Origin: Bacteroidota bacterium
GTDB taxonomy: Bacteria; Bacteroidota; Bacteroidia; Bacteroidales; JAGONC01
Reading direction: 5' to 3'
Length of the DNA stretch: 54,181 nt
Assembly (NCBI GenBank): GCA_026391695.1
Contig: JAPLDP010000019.1
Location: 1-54,181 of the forward strand
The notes under the pieces are model-generated. The model did not search any database. It was not told the origin of the DNA and was given only the letters and a program-made list of their open reading frames with translations. This document shows, piece by piece, positions 43,772-53,476 of the stretch (positions are counted from its first letter, which is position 1; each line of letters starts with the position of its first letter). Both the position numbers and the translations under genes were made by a program.

Positions 43772-45190
43772 ATGATGAATAAAAAATTACAGGTAACCAA
43801 ATACATTATTGCCGACTTATTATCGGCTGCAATCGCCTGGAGTTTATTCTTTTTTTACAGAAAGTATAAAATTGATGATCAGATAGTTGCCAACCTAATT
43901 CAAATATTTTCCGATCACAATTTTTATTATGGGATACTGATCGTTCCGGTTTTCTGGCTTATACTTTACATCCTGGTTGGAGCCTATAATGATATTTACC
44001 GTAAGGCCCGTCTGCGTGAACTGGGTCAAACATTGTTAATCTCTCTGATAGGCGTGATCTTTATATTCTTCGCTCTCATTTTGGATGATATTGTCATTTC
44101 TTATAAAACTTACTATCAGTCATTCCTTGTGCTTTATGGCCTGCATTTTTCCATCACCTATTTTTTCAGGCTTGTTCTAACAACCATTACTGTACGTAAT
44201 ATACATAACAGAGCCCTGGGCTTCAATACCATCATTATCGGCAGCAACGGTAATGCAATAAATATTTATAAGGAAATCGAGAACCAGGTTAAATCAAGTG
44301 GTAATAAGTTTATAGGTTTTGTTAGAGTGCTTGATGCTGATAATTTTAAATTGGCCGGACATTTGCCTCATCTGGGTTATTATAAGGATCTGAGAAATAT
44401 CATTGAATCCTGTAGGATAGAAGAGGTGATCATTGCAGTAGAGGAGCCGGAACATAAAATAGTGGAGGAGATCATCACTGAACTTGAGGATCTGGATGTT
44501 ATCGTTAAGGTTATACCGGATATGCAGGATATTATGATGGGCATGGTGAAGACATCCTCGATCTTTGGAGCACCGCTTATTCAGATCTCTTCAGAACTCA
44601 TGCCGGCATGGCAACAGTCACTCAAAAGACTCATCGATATTGTTGTATCTTTAATTGCCATGCTGGTTCTGTCGCCTGCATATATTTTTACTACCCTGGG
44701 TGTAAAACTCTCCTCAAGTGGGTCGGTTATCTATTCGCAGGAAAGGGTTGGCATTCATGGTAAACCATTTAAGATGCATAAATTCCGGTCGATGTACCGC
44801 AATGCGGAGAAGGGTACGCCTTTGTTATCATCCAAAATCGATCCAAGGATAACTCCTTTTGGCAGATTTATTCGTAAAGTGCGGTTAGACGAAATTCCAC
44901 AGTTTTATTCGGTTCTGATCGGTGATATGAGCCTTGTCGGTCCTCGCCCTGAACGACAGTTTTTTATCGACCAGATCGTCAAACGAGCCCCTCATTACCG
45001 TATGCTTCAAAAAGTCAAGCCGGGAATTACATCATGGGGGCAGGTTAAATACGGTTACGCTGAAAATGTCGACCAGATGATCGAACGGCTTAAATTTGAC
45101 CTGCTTTATATTGAGAACATGTCTCTGGCCATGGACTTTAAGATTCTCATCTATACTATATTGATTGTTATTCAGGGCAGGGGGAGGTAG
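43772..45190 (+). CDS. polyprenyl-phosphate sugar-1-phosphate transferase
   Basis: This 472-residue membrane enzyme starts surface glycan synthesis by moving a sugar phosphate to undecaprenyl phosphate. Four N-terminal helices (about 10-140) are followed by a CoA-binding/Rossmann-like domain (about 150-260). A fifth helix (about 285-310) leads into the bacterial sugar transferase domain with YSQERVGIHGKPFKMHKFRS, KVRLDEIPQFYSVLIGDMSL and VGPRPERQFF. The order matches WbaP/ExoY-type proteins. Either ATG 43772 or 43775 may start it. Confidence 0.92.
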   Translation: MMNKKLQVTKYIIADLLSAAIAWSLFFFYRKYKIDDQIVANLIQIFSDHNFYYGILIVPVFWLILYILVGAYNDIYRKARLRELGQTLLISLIGVIFIFFALILDDIVISYKTYYQSFLVLYGLHFSITYFFRLVLTTITVRNIHNRALGFNTIIIGSNGNAINIYKEIENQVKSSGNKFIGFVRVLDADNFKLAGHLPHLGYYKDLRNIIESCRIEEVIIAVEEPEHKIVEEIITELEDLDVIVKVIPDMQDIMMGMVKTSSIFGAPLIQISSELMPAWQQSLKRLIDIVVSLIAMLVLSPAYIFTTLGVKLSSSGSVIYSQERVGIHGKPFKMHKFRSMYRNAEKGTPLLSSKIDPRITPFGRFIRKVRLDEIPQFYSVLIGDMSLVGPRPERQFFIDQIVKRAPHYRMLQKVKPGITSWGQVKYGYAENVDQMIERLKFDLLYIENMSLAMDFKILIYTILIVIQGRGR

Positions 45191-45265
45191 TGTGCAGTTG
45201 ACTATTGGCGGTTGACAGTCGGCAGTCAGTAATTTTATCAATTTTCCAAAGCTTATGTGTTAGTA

Positions 45266-45847
45266 TTAAATCGTTCCGTTTTGAATCATCAGAACAATAG
45301 TTTCAATGTCCTTATCCTCACCGGAGGGATCATATTTGGTCTTTAAATTATATCCGAAAATGCGGGCTAGAGATTGCCAGAAAAAAGCGACAAATTTGCC
45401 TCGCAGTTCTTCAACGAGCTCATAAGATGTATCGCCTGTTTCCCTGTCCACCAATTTAATCAGGATCATACCCTGAGTAAAAGTCAGTTCTTTCAGTTCC
45501 TCACCATATTGGTCCTGTAACTCCTTTTCCGCCTGTCGCATGAGTGCACGTCTTTCCTTATCACTTGTCACATCTGCCAGGAGTGAACTGTATTCTGCAA
45601 GCTTCTCTCTTGCCAGAACAGCATAAGGATATACTTTCTTGACATTTCGGGCCAGTTTATCAAATCGTCTCGATTCTCCTTTCGTCTTAAAAATAATTTT
45701 ACCATAAATATTGACTGTCGGTAAAGACATAACGTAAAGAGTATCCCCCTGTGTGGTCCGGATGAGGGCATAATGAGTGTAATATTCCTGTGAGAATGAA
45801 GCGACAGAAAACATTAAAAGAAATATAAAGAATGTGATGGTTTTCAT
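45266..45847 (-). CDS. DUF4294 family exported protein
   Basis: This protein of about 193 residues has a signal peptide (MKTITFFIFLLMFSVASFSQ) and a mature part with RRFDKLARNVKKVYPYAVLA and the FTQGMILIKLVDRETGDTSY segment, typical of DUF4294 proteins of Bacteroidota. Function is unknown. It follows clpX by 57 bp on the same strand. ATG 45847 is chosen since it gives a clean signal peptide. Confidence 0.82.
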   Translation of the reverse strand: MKTITFFIFLLMFSVASFSQEYYTHYALIRTTQGDTLYVMSLPTVNIYGKIIFKTKGESRRFDKLARNVKKVYPYAVLAREKLAEYSSLLADVTSDKERRALMRQAEKELQDQYGEELKELTFTQGMILIKLVDRETGDTSYELVEELRGKFVAFFWQSLARIFGYNLKTKYDPSGEDKDIETIVLMIQNGTI

Positions 45848-45904
45848 AATGCAAATGGAATTCTTTGGCAAGAATTGTACCATGATTAAATTCTGAAGAG
45901 GTTA

Positions 45905-47137
45905 TTAAGCGACTCGCAGCCGGGCAGTATTGGTTTTTCTTAACTTATCCTCAGCATAATCGGAGGTGATGTGAATTTCCTTTGTTGAATTGTCAGAGGG
46001 CAACTCAAACATCGCGTCAGTCATGATGGCCTCAAGAATGGATCGTAATCCACGGGCGCCGAGGCGGAATTCGATAGACTTATCAACGATATAATCTAGT
46101 ACGGCATCATTAAAGCTTAGTTTTATATGATCCATTGCGAAGAGCTTGATGAATTGCTTAATAATTGAATTTTTCGGTTCAATAAGAATTCTGCGCAATG
46201 TAACGCGATCAAGGGGATTCATATAAGTTATGACGGGCAGACGGCCAACAATTTCCGGTATCAGGCCATAGCTCCTCAGATCCATGGGAGCAATGTACTG
46301 TAAGAGATTATCCTTGTCAACCGAATCCTTTATCCTGGCTGCATTATAACCGATTATTTGAGTCTGAAGCCTTGAAGCGATTTTTTTTTCGATGCCATCA
46401 AATGCTCCTCCTGCAATGAAAAGTATATCCTGTGTATTGATCTGAATGAATTTCTGTTCAGGATGTTTTCTTCCACCCTGGGGTGGTACATTAACGATGG
46501 ATCCTTCCAATAGTTTGAGCAGAGCCTGCTGGACACCTTCGCCTGAAACATCACGGGTTATCGATGGATTGTCACTTTTACGCGATATTTTATCAATTTC
46601 ATCGATAAAAATAATTCCCTTCTCTGCTGATGTAACATTATAATCGGCAACCTGCAAAAGACGGGATAATATGCTTTCTACGTCTTCGCCCACATAACCT
46701 GCTTCGGTGAGCACAGTGGCATCGGCAATACAGAAAGGTACATGCAGCATCTTGGCAATGGTCCGGGCCAGCAATGTCTTACCAGTACCTGTTTCACCGG
46801 TGATTATGATATTGGATTTTTCAATTTCAACATCATCACCCGGATCCATGGGTTGTGAAATTCGTTTATAATGGTTATAGACAGCTACTGAGATGATCTT
46901 TTTTGCCTCTTCCTGACCGATGACATATTGGTCAAGGTAGGCTTTGATCTCAGCAGGTTTATGCAATTTAATCCGGCTGAATTTTTCACTCTTCTTTGGA
47001 GTGACCTCTTCATCAATGATGGCCTGGGCTTGAGCAACACAATAGTCACAAATATGAGCATCCAGACCGGCAATGAGGACATTGGTATCCTTTTTCGGCC
47101 TGCCACAAAACGAACATCTTTCAAAACTTCTGGCCAT
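45905..47137 (-). CDS. clpX: ATP-dependent protease ATP-binding subunit ClpX
   Basis: This 410-residue AAA+ unfoldase feeds substrates to ClpP. The N-terminal zinc finger has Cys pairs in CSFCGRPK and HICDYC. The Walker A motif is [13 protein letters not shown] near residue 120, with [11 protein letters not shown] as Walker B. The ClpP-binding IGF-type loop appears as QIIGYN near residue 275. It lies 53 bp after clpP on the same strand. Confidence 0.96.
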   Translation of the reverse strand: MARSFERCSFCGRPKKDTNVLIAGLDAHICDYCVAQAQAIIDEEVTPKKSEKFSRIKLHKPAEIKAYLDQYVIGQEEAKKIISVAVYNHYKRISQPMDPGDDVEIEKSNIIITGETGTGKTLLARTIAKMLHVPFCIADATVLTEAGYVGEDVESILSRLLQVADYNVTSAEKGIIFIDEIDKISRKSDNPSITRDVSGEGVQQALLKLLEGSIVNVPPQGGRKHPEQKFIQINTQDILFIAGGAFDGIEKKIASRLQTQIIGYNAARIKDSVDKDNLLQYIAPMDLRSYGLIPEIVGRLPVITYMNPLDRVTLRRILIEPKNSIIKQFIKLFAMDHIKLSFNDAVLDYIVDKSIEFRLGARGLRSILEAIMTDAMFELPSDNSTKEIHITSDYAEDKLRKTNTARLRVA

Positions 47138-47190
47138 ACAGCTACTTCATACGTAAATGCAGGAGTTTGGTTCCTGACTTTTCCAATATT

Positions 47191-47865
47191 TTATTGTTTT
47201 GTGCGAATCAAAACCTCGTCAATCATGCCATATTCCTTGGCTTCGTAAGCAGTCATCCAGAAATCCCGGTCAGCATCCTTCCATATCTTTTTATATGGCT
47301 GTGCCGAATGAAAGGCTATGATTTCGTATAGTTCTTTTTTAATTTTTTGTATCTCACGGGCTGTGATCTCAATGTCGGATGCCTGGCCTTCAGCACCGCC
47401 CATGGGCTGATGGATAAGTATCCGGGCATGTTTCAGGGCTGTCCGCTTTCCCTTTGTTCCGGCACATAACAATATGGCCCCCATGGATGCTGCCATGCCA
47501 GTACAAATCGTCGCCACATCAGGTGCTATGTATTGCATCGTGTCATAAATACCTAAGCCTGCATATACTGATCCTCCGGGCGTATTGAGATAGATCTGGA
47601 TATCTTTCCGTGAATCGGAGGATTCCAGGAATAGAAGCTGGGCCTGAATGATATTGGCAACATAATCATCAATCGGTACACCGAGAAAAATAATCCTGTC
47701 CATCATCAACCGGGAGAAAACATCCATCGTTGCTATATTGAGCTGACGTTCCTCAATGATGGTTGGTGATATGTAATTGCCAATAAGTTTGGTATAACTG
47801 TCAAGATTTAAGCTACTGATGCCTCTGTGGTTAACGGCATATTTTCTGAATTCATCGGGCTTCAT
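47191..47865 (-). CDS. clpP: ATP-dependent Clp protease proteolytic subunit
   Basis: This 224-residue serine protease subunit has the nucleophile in CTGMAASMGAILL and the catalytic histidine in ILIHQPMGGAEGQASD. The third member of the triad lies in DRDFWMTAYEAKEYGMID, the family's C-terminal signature. Its length is slightly above the norm because of an N-terminal extension. It lies between the trigger factor and clpX genes, the usual order. Confidence 0.95.
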   Translation of the reverse strand: MKPDEFRKYAVNHRGISSLNLDSYTKLIGNYISPTIIEERQLNIATMDVFSRLMMDRIIFLGVPIDDYVANIIQAQLLFLESSDSRKDIQIYLNTPGGSVYAGLGIYDTMQYIAPDVATICTGMAASMGAILLCAGTKGKRTALKHARILIHQPMGGAEGQASDIEITAREIQKIKKELYEIIAFHSAQPYKKIWKDADRDFWMTAYEAKEYGMIDEVLIRTKQ

Positions 47866-47877
47866 AAGATTATTTTA

Positions 47878-49251
47878 TTATGGTTTGGATTCTGATGCTA
47901 ATTTAATGAAATCTTCATATGACACCTCACTCTCAATGACTCCAAGTTTGTCTTTGAACAGGTTTTTTAGCTTTGTGTCATAAAGGTAGTCGTTAATTTT
48001 GCGTACCTCTTCTTCATTTTGCATGATCAGATTGACCAGTTCTTCCATTTTTTCATTCTTACCGTGATATTCCTCATGCTCATGTTCGTGGTCATGACCA
48101 AGCCCTTTAAAATAATTCCGGATATAATTCCTTTTCTCTTCATCAGTTATTCCCAGGTTGTAATCTTTTATAAGCCTATTTTCGATAAGTTGCCATTTCA
48201 TCGAACGGGCATATTTGTCATAGTCTTTTTCCACCTGTTCAGCTGTGAGTCCTTCTTTCCCTGTTTCGACCAGATAGCGTTTGATGAAGTCATCCGGTAA
48301 CTCAATATTTGCCTGCTTCATTAAAATGTCGACCACGGTTGACATAAAGTTTCCTTCGCTGTTCGAACGGAGTCTGGCTTCTACATCCTGTCTGACTTTT
48401 GTCCTGAAATCTTCTTCAGTTGTGATGTAATGATTTTGATAAACTTTGTCGAACAGTGCCCGGTCCACAGGTGCTGGTTCAAACCTGCTGATTTCATGTA
48501 TCGTAAACTCAAGATCGGAAGTGAGATTTTCAGCTTCTTCTTTTGTGATGCCGAGAAGAGATGCAGTATCAGCGGTGCTTTCAGAGGCTTTCAGTGGATT
48601 ATATCTAACCCTATCGCCGGCCTTTGAACCCAGAAACATGGATTTAATCGTTTCATCCTTTATGTAACGAACCATCAATGATGTAGACTTGTTTATGCCA
48701 TTTTCCTTGATAGTTCCCGATTCATCAAGTTCGGCGATATCTCCCCTTAAGATATCATCCTCCCCAATGGCATCGGGAATAACTGATTTACCAAACCGGT
48801 ACTGATATTCGGTGATTTGGTTATCAACCATTTTGTCATCAAAGGTGATAATATATTGGTTGACTTTTACATCTTCAGTCAGAGTCAGGGCAAATTTTGG
48901 AGTCAATCCGATATCGAAGTAAAACTCAAAATCAGACTGTTTATCGAAATCCTGTTCTTTACTTTTGTCTTTGCTGACAATAGGGATACCTATAATATCA
49001 AATTCATTTTTTTTGATATAATCGTCAAGTGAAGCGGTGATCAGTTTATTGATTTCTTCAGCCAGTACGCTGTTGCCATAAATGCGGCGGATCATGCCAT
49101 AGGGCACATGGCCTGGCCTGAATCCCGGCATACTGGCTTTGCGGCGATGCTCTCGCAGTACCTTTTCGACCTCCTCCTGATAATCTCCAGCCGGGATTTC
49201 AATTTTTATTGTGGCAGTCAGGTCGCCCGTGGTTTCATGTGAGATGTTCAT
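47878..49251 (-). CDS. tig: trigger factor (ribosome-associated chaperone)
   Basis: This 457-residue chaperone starts with the ribosome-binding domain; the signature appears as ASMPGFRPGHVPYGMIRRIYG near residue 40, in parts. The peptidyl-prolyl isomerase-like middle (about 160-250) is divergent, and a helical C-terminal chaperone domain follows. A histidine- and glutamate-rich stretch (HDHEHEHEEYHG) lies near residue 390. It opens the tig-clpP-clpX run. Confidence 0.9.
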   Translation of the reverse strand: MNISHETTGDLTATIKIEIPAGDYQEEVEKVLREHRRKASMPGFRPGHVPYGMIRRIYGNSVLAEEINKLITASLDDYIKKNEFDIIGIPIVSKDKSKEQDFDKQSDFEFYFDIGLTPKFALTLTEDVKVNQYIITFDDKMVDNQITEYQYRFGKSVIPDAIGEDDILRGDIAELDESGTIKENGINKSTSLMVRYIKDETIKSMFLGSKAGDRVRYNPLKASESTADTASLLGITKEEAENLTSDLEFTIHEISRFEPAPVDRALFDKVYQNHYITTEEDFRTKVRQDVEARLRSNSEGNFMSTVVDILMKQANIELPDDFIKRYLVETGKEGLTAEQVEKDYDKYARSMKWQLIENRLIKDYNLGITDEEKRNYIRNYFKGLGHDHEHEHEEYHGKNEKMEELVNLIMQNEEEVRKINDYLYDTKLKNLFKDKLGVIESEVSYEDFIKLASESKP

Positions 49252-49293
49252 TCATGTATTAAATTAGAGTGAAAAATTTATTTATATTGAAAG

Positions 49294-49375
49294 TGCGGAT
49301 GAAGGGACTCGAACCCCCACGCCTTGCGGCACCAGATCCTAAGTCTAGCGCGTCTGCCAATTCCGCCACATCCGC
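49294..49375 (-). tRNA. tRNA-Leu (anticodon UAG)
   Basis: The minus strand folds into a class II tRNA. The acceptor stem is GCGGATG with CATCCGC, the D arm TGGCGGAATTGGCAGACGC, and the anticodon loop CTTAGGA with TAG as anticodon. A short variable arm (TGCCGCAAGGCG) and the T arm GGGGGTTCGAGTCCC complete it. The discriminator is A, as expected for leucine. CCA is not encoded. It lies 42 bp before tig. Confidence 0.93.
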
Positions 49376-49774
49376 AGTTTTCGTTTTATCAAATTAAAAT
49401 CTTCGATTCTCATGGTGCATTGCACAAACCGAAAATTTCACCTTGAACATTTTGTTTTAAATGGCTGGCAAAATTACTTAAAATTTTGATACTGTATTTG
49501 AGTAAAATGATAATAACTCTCGCTTAAATTAGATGATATGTTTTCTATCCTTATCAGAACGCTTACCTGAGTGCTTACAGTAATTTGTTCAACAACAATA
49601 GACATGTACTCTCTCGAATTTTAACATTACATAATAGATTTCAACAATTTGTCATTTTTTTTACCATACAATCGAATTGAATTTTAAAAAATGTAATTTT
49701 GCCCGTTTTCGTTTTATGCCTGACCAACTAAATGAGGCCAGCAATAAATATTTATCAACCGTTTAATACAGGGT
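49376..49774. other. 399-bp AT-rich gap
   Basis: No gene or RNA was recognised between tRNA-Leu and the PLP enzyme gene. It is AT-rich with several short stop-filled frames. The only signal is a -7 box at 49694. Confidence 0.6.
49694..49701 (+). promoter_or_regulatory. -7 box of the PLP enzyme/DUF1611/PP-loop operon
   Basis: TAATTTTG fits TAnnTTTG, 73 bp before the GTG start of the first gene. Confidence 0.45.
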
Positions 49775-50881
49775 GTGTTGGAAATAAAGCAAGTAAACGG
49801 GCAGTCGGTTCATACGCCTTATAATCTGATCGATGGTGCTTCGGGATTTGGAACAGTTATATCCAAAGAGACACAGGAACTCAGCGAAATCGTCAGAGAC
49901 TTATCAAATCCGTTAATTGACAGGCTTGAGATGTATGAGGATATCATCAATATCGAAGTTGGTGATACTTCTCTTACAAGAGCGCGCAATGTGGAACGCG
50001 AAGCAAACCTCAGGCAGATATACCTGAAGTTCGAAGGAGGTAATCCAACAGGTACACAGAAGGACAGGATTGCCTTTTTACAAAGCCTGGATGCCTTGCG
50101 ACGCGGTTTTGACACCATTACCATTGCCACATGTGGAAATTACGGTGCCTCAGCCGCTCTATCGGCAAAACTGGCAGGCCTTCGATGTGTTATTTGTATT
50201 CCTGAGAATTATCATCCAAAACGTCTTCGGGAAATGGAAGATATGGATGCTGAAATAATCCGTACCCATGGAAGTTATGAAGAATCGGTCGCTTTCTCCA
50301 GGCAACTGGCACTTGAAAAGGAATATTATGATGCCAATCCCGGTGGGGTAAATACCCACATCCAACTTACTGGTTATGCTGAAATAGCATACGAAATATA
50401 TGATACCCTCAGAGATGCACCTAAAGCAATAGCCGTTCCGGTATCGAATGGCACCATGCTGGCAGGAATACACCGTGGATTTTCGACTCTGTATAAAAGA
50501 GGAAAAACATCACGGATACCTCTTATTGTTGCAGGTTCATCATACAGGAAAAACCCTATTATTTATTCCTTTCAAAAAGGATTGGAAACCTGTGCAGAAT
50601 TGGAACCTCAGAAAATCAAAGAGACATCCGTTAATGAACCATTGATCAACTGGCATTCATATGATGGAGATGAAGCCCTGTGGGCAATTCGTTCAACCGG
50701 CGGTTGGGCATCAGATATCACCGACACGAAGCTGTCATATTATTCAAAGTTACTGAGGGAAAAAGAAGGCTTGAGTGTTTTACCTGCCTCCACTGCCGGC
50801 CTCATCGCACTGCTTGAACAACATAAAAAGAAACCTATGGAAGGCGACCGGTATGTTGCAGTGCTGACTGGCAGAAAATAA
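49775..50881 (+). CDS. threonine synthase-like PLP-dependent enzyme
   Basis: This 368-residue fold-type II PLP enzyme has the lysine that binds the cofactor at residue 96 in GGNPTGTQKDRIAF. ATCGNYGASAALSAKLAG binds the substrate carboxylate, and the glycine-rich phosphate loop appears as VPVSNGTMLAG. True threonine synthases have SFKDRG here and are longer, so the reaction is open: an ammonia-lyase, synthase or replacement reaction. It starts with GTG and is the first gene of a tight operon, 7 bp before the DUF1611 gene. Confidence 0.8.
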   Translation: MLEIKQVNGQSVHTPYNLIDGASGFGTVISKETQELSEIVRDLSNPLIDRLEMYEDIINIEVGDTSLTRARNVEREANLRQIYLKFEGGNPTGTQKDRIAFLQSLDALRRGFDTITIATCGNYGASAALSAKLAGLRCVICIPENYHPKRLREMEDMDAEIIRTHGSYEESVAFSRQLALEKEYYDANPGGVNTHIQLTGYAEIAYEIYDTLRDAPKAIAVPVSNGTMLAGIHRGFSTLYKRGKTSRIPLIVAGSSYRKNPIIYSFQKGLETCAELEPQKIKETSVNEPLINWHSYDGDEALWAIRSTGGWASDITDTKLSYYSKLLREKEGLSVLPASTAGLIALLEQHKKKPMEGDRYVAVLTGRK

Positions 50882-50888
50882 TGCCATC

Positions 50889-51956
50889 ATGAAGATAAAT
50901 GCCATCGTTTATTGCCAGGGTGCTTTTAATACCCCAAATGGAAAGACAACACATGGGTTGGTGCGTTTTACCGAAAGATACCGGGTACTGTCAGTAGTCG
51001 ATTCCAGATATGCCGGCCAGGATACCGGTCAGGTGCTTGACGGACAAAACAACAATATTCCGGTGGTGGGATCAATTGAAGAGGCTATCAACATAGCATT
51101 AAAAGAAGAAATCGTTCCCATATGTCTTGTCATCGGACTGGCACCCGACGGTGGAAGGTTGAACCAACAGGCTAAGGAGGATGTTAAGGTTGCATTAAAA
51201 AATGGTCTTCATGTCGACAGCGGATTACACGATTTTCTTTCGCAGGACTCTGAAATGATCTCCATAGCTGAAAGCAAAGGGTTGGAAATCAGAGATATCC
51301 GTAAAAGTCCTCCGATAGAAGAATTGCACTTTTATACCGCAAAAATTCTGGATGTCAAATGTCTTAAACTTGCCGTACTGGGTACCGATTCAGCCATTGG
51401 TAAAAGGACAACGGCATGGCTTATTGTTCAGGGTTTAAGGAAGGCGGGTTTTAAGGCTGAATTGATCGGGACAGGACAAACCGCCTGGCTCCAGGGCGCG
51501 AAGTACAGCATCATGCTTGATACCCTTATCAATGATTTTCTCACCGGGGAAATTGAACATGCCGTTTATTCTGCCTGGGAGAATGAACATCCTGATGCGA
51601 TTATCATTGAAGGACAGGGTGGCCTTCTGAATCCGGCCTATCCGGGAGGATATGAGATACTCGCTGCTGTCAGACCCGATTTTGTCATCCTGCAACATGC
51701 CCCACGAAGACAGTTGTATGACGGATTCCCGCAGTATAAGATTGAACCGCTGGAATACCAGATCAAAGCTGTAGAGATTATATCCGGTACCAAAGTCATC
51801 GCTGTTACAATAAACCATGAAGACATGACCAGGGAAGAGATCCCCTACGAATGCCTGCGGATTTCAGCTGAGACCGGCAAACCGGCTTTCGATGTTCTCG
51901 CTGATGGCCCTGACAGATTGCTGGAGGTCATTATCCCGCATATTAAAAGATTGTAA
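50889..51956 (+). CDS. DUF1611 (DgcN-like) P-loop protein
   Basis: This 355-residue protein has an N-terminal Rossmann-like domain (about 1-150) and a C-terminal P-loop domain with LGTDSAIGKRTTAWLI near residue 167 and IIEGQGGLLNPAYPGGYE near residue 240. This is the DUF1611 pattern, whose DgcN members are described as D-glutamate N-acetyltransferases, often beside a dipeptide epimerase. No epimerase gene is adjacent here; a MurL-like protein is instead. The substrate is unknown, but an amino acid or dipeptide is likely. Confidence 0.82.
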   Translation: MKINAIVYCQGAFNTPNGKTTHGLVRFTERYRVLSVVDSRYAGQDTGQVLDGQNNNIPVVGSIEEAINIALKEEIVPICLVIGLAPDGGRLNQQAKEDVKVALKNGLHVDSGLHDFLSQDSEMISIAESKGLEIRDIRKSPPIEELHFYTAKILDVKCLKLAVLGTDSAIGKRTTAWLIVQGLRKAGFKAELIGTGQTAWLQGAKYSIMLDTLINDFLTGEIEHAVYSAWENEHPDAIIIEGQGGLLNPAYPGGYEILAAVRPDFVILQHAPRRQLYDGFPQYKIEPLEYQIKAVEIISGTKVIAVTINHEDMTREEIPYECLRISAETGKPAFDVLADGPDRLLEVIIPHIKRL

Positions 51957-51958
51957 GA

Positions 51959-53476
51959 TTGGAAGAGAAATCCATTAAAACTCTGGTCGTTTTTGAAAGT
52001 CTGCAAGTCGGTCCTGTTCATATCAAATATAATAGTATCAGGGCGCCTTACACCATTACTCAAAAGGATAAACGCCAATCATCCAGCACCCTGATCTATA
52101 CTTTTAAAGAAAATGTCTTTTCTCCCGGGGATGCCTTCAGCCAAAACCTGGCATCGGTCATTCTTGCCCAGCTCGCTTTGAATTATGGCCTCTTCTGTGA
52201 GAAGATCATTTTTGATGGTCTTTTCGATGCCGCTGATCAACGTTTTATCATCGACATGATGGAAAATACATCCAGGGAAATTTATATAAAAAAAATTCTT
52301 GGAGATAACCCGTTTCTGACTGATATTGCCAAAGGCATCATGCCGGAAAAAAGAAAAGATTACACAGCAGCTTCTGTAATATTTATTAATACCCTTTATT
52401 CTTCATCAGTAATCCGCAGGAAAACTCTGGAAGGTGATCCGAACAGGCATGTCATATTAAGCAGTGGTGGTAAAGACAGCCTTCTTACATACGGTATCAT
52501 CAAAGAGATTGAAAAGGACCCGTATCCGGTTTTTATTAATGAATCGGGCAGGCATTGGTTTACTGCATTAAATACGTATCGCTATTTTCAGAAGATCGAA
52601 AAGAATACCTGTCGTGTATGGTGCAACAGCGACCGCATCTTTTCCTGGATGAATACGCAGATGCCATTTATCCGGCAAGATTTCAGGAATATCAGAGCTG
52701 ATGATTATCCCATCCGGCTTTGGACTGTGGCCATATTTCTGTTTGGCGCCATACCCCTGGCTATTAAGCGGCATGCAGGTCGGCTGATCATTGGCGATGA
52801 ATATGATTCCACACAGAAATGTTCCTTCATGGGCATACAACATTATAATGGATACTTTGACCAGAGCCCGTATTTTGACAAGACCATGAGCCGGTACTTC
52901 TACAAAAAAGGATGGAATATCAGCCAGTTTTCACTGATCAGGCCATTGTCGGAGTTGCTGATTATGAAAGTCCTTGTTAAGCGTTACCCTGAATTGCAGC
53001 AACATCAGATATCCTGTCATGCCGCTCACCAAAAGGATGGCCGGTTTTATCCCTGCGGGTATTGCGAGAAATGCCGCAGAATTGTTGGCATGATGAAAGC
53101 TCTTGATGAAAACCCTGAACGGTGCGGATATACTGAAGAGCAAATTGCCTTTTGCCTGAAGAGCCTGGCAAATGCCAGTGTCAAACAAATCGGGCCTGAC
53201 GCAGCTCATCTGTATTATCTTCTTATGGAGAGAGGTCTTTTACAAAAGAATAAGATGACTTCCCAAATGGCTAAACATCATTATAATACCGTAAAACTTC
53301 GTTTTGATAATTTCCGCTCATCTTTTGACGATATACCTGAAGATTTGCGCAAACCTGTCTATTCAATATTTTTAAACTATGCCGAAGGCGCAGTAGTTAA
53401 AAGGGGCAATGATTGGGATCCTGTCGATATTTTAAATTCCGAATTAATAAAAATGCCATTTCCTTTTAAGGATTAA
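51959..53476 (+). CDS. PP-loop ATPase with MurL-like C-terminal region
   Basis: This 505-residue protein has an N-type ATP pyrophosphatase loop SSGGKDSLL (168-176), which adenylates a substrate. Its C-terminal part, with SELLIMKVLVKRYP and a cysteine set (C353, C366, C369, C372 in SCHAAHQ and PCGYCEKCRR), resembles MurL, the ATP-dependent epimerase of the glutamate in UDP-MurNAc-L-Ala-L-Glu. It starts with TTG two bases after the DUF1611 stop, since no ATG occurs in the first 90 codons. It may activate or epimerise an amino acid with the two upstream enzymes. MurL identity is not claimed. Confidence 0.7.
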   Translation: MEEKSIKTLVVFESLQVGPVHIKYNSIRAPYTITQKDKRQSSSTLIYTFKENVFSPGDAFSQNLASVILAQLALNYGLFCEKIIFDGLFDAADQRFIIDMMENTSREIYIKKILGDNPFLTDIAKGIMPEKRKDYTAASVIFINTLYSSSVIRRKTLEGDPNRHVILSSGGKDSLLTYGIIKEIEKDPYPVFINESGRHWFTALNTYRYFQKIEKNTCRVWCNSDRIFSWMNTQMPFIRQDFRNIRADDYPIRLWTVAIFLFGAIPLAIKRHAGRLIIGDEYDSTQKCSFMGIQHYNGYFDQSPYFDKTMSRYFYKKGWNISQFSLIRPLSELLIMKVLVKRYPELQQHQISCHAAHQKDGRFYPCGYCEKCRRIVGMMKALDENPERCGYTEEQIAFCLKSLANASVKQIGPDAAHLYYLLMERGLLQKNKMTSQMAKHHYNTVKLRFDNFRSSFDDIPEDLRKPVYSIFLNYAEGAVVKRGNDWDPVDILNSELIKMPFPFKD

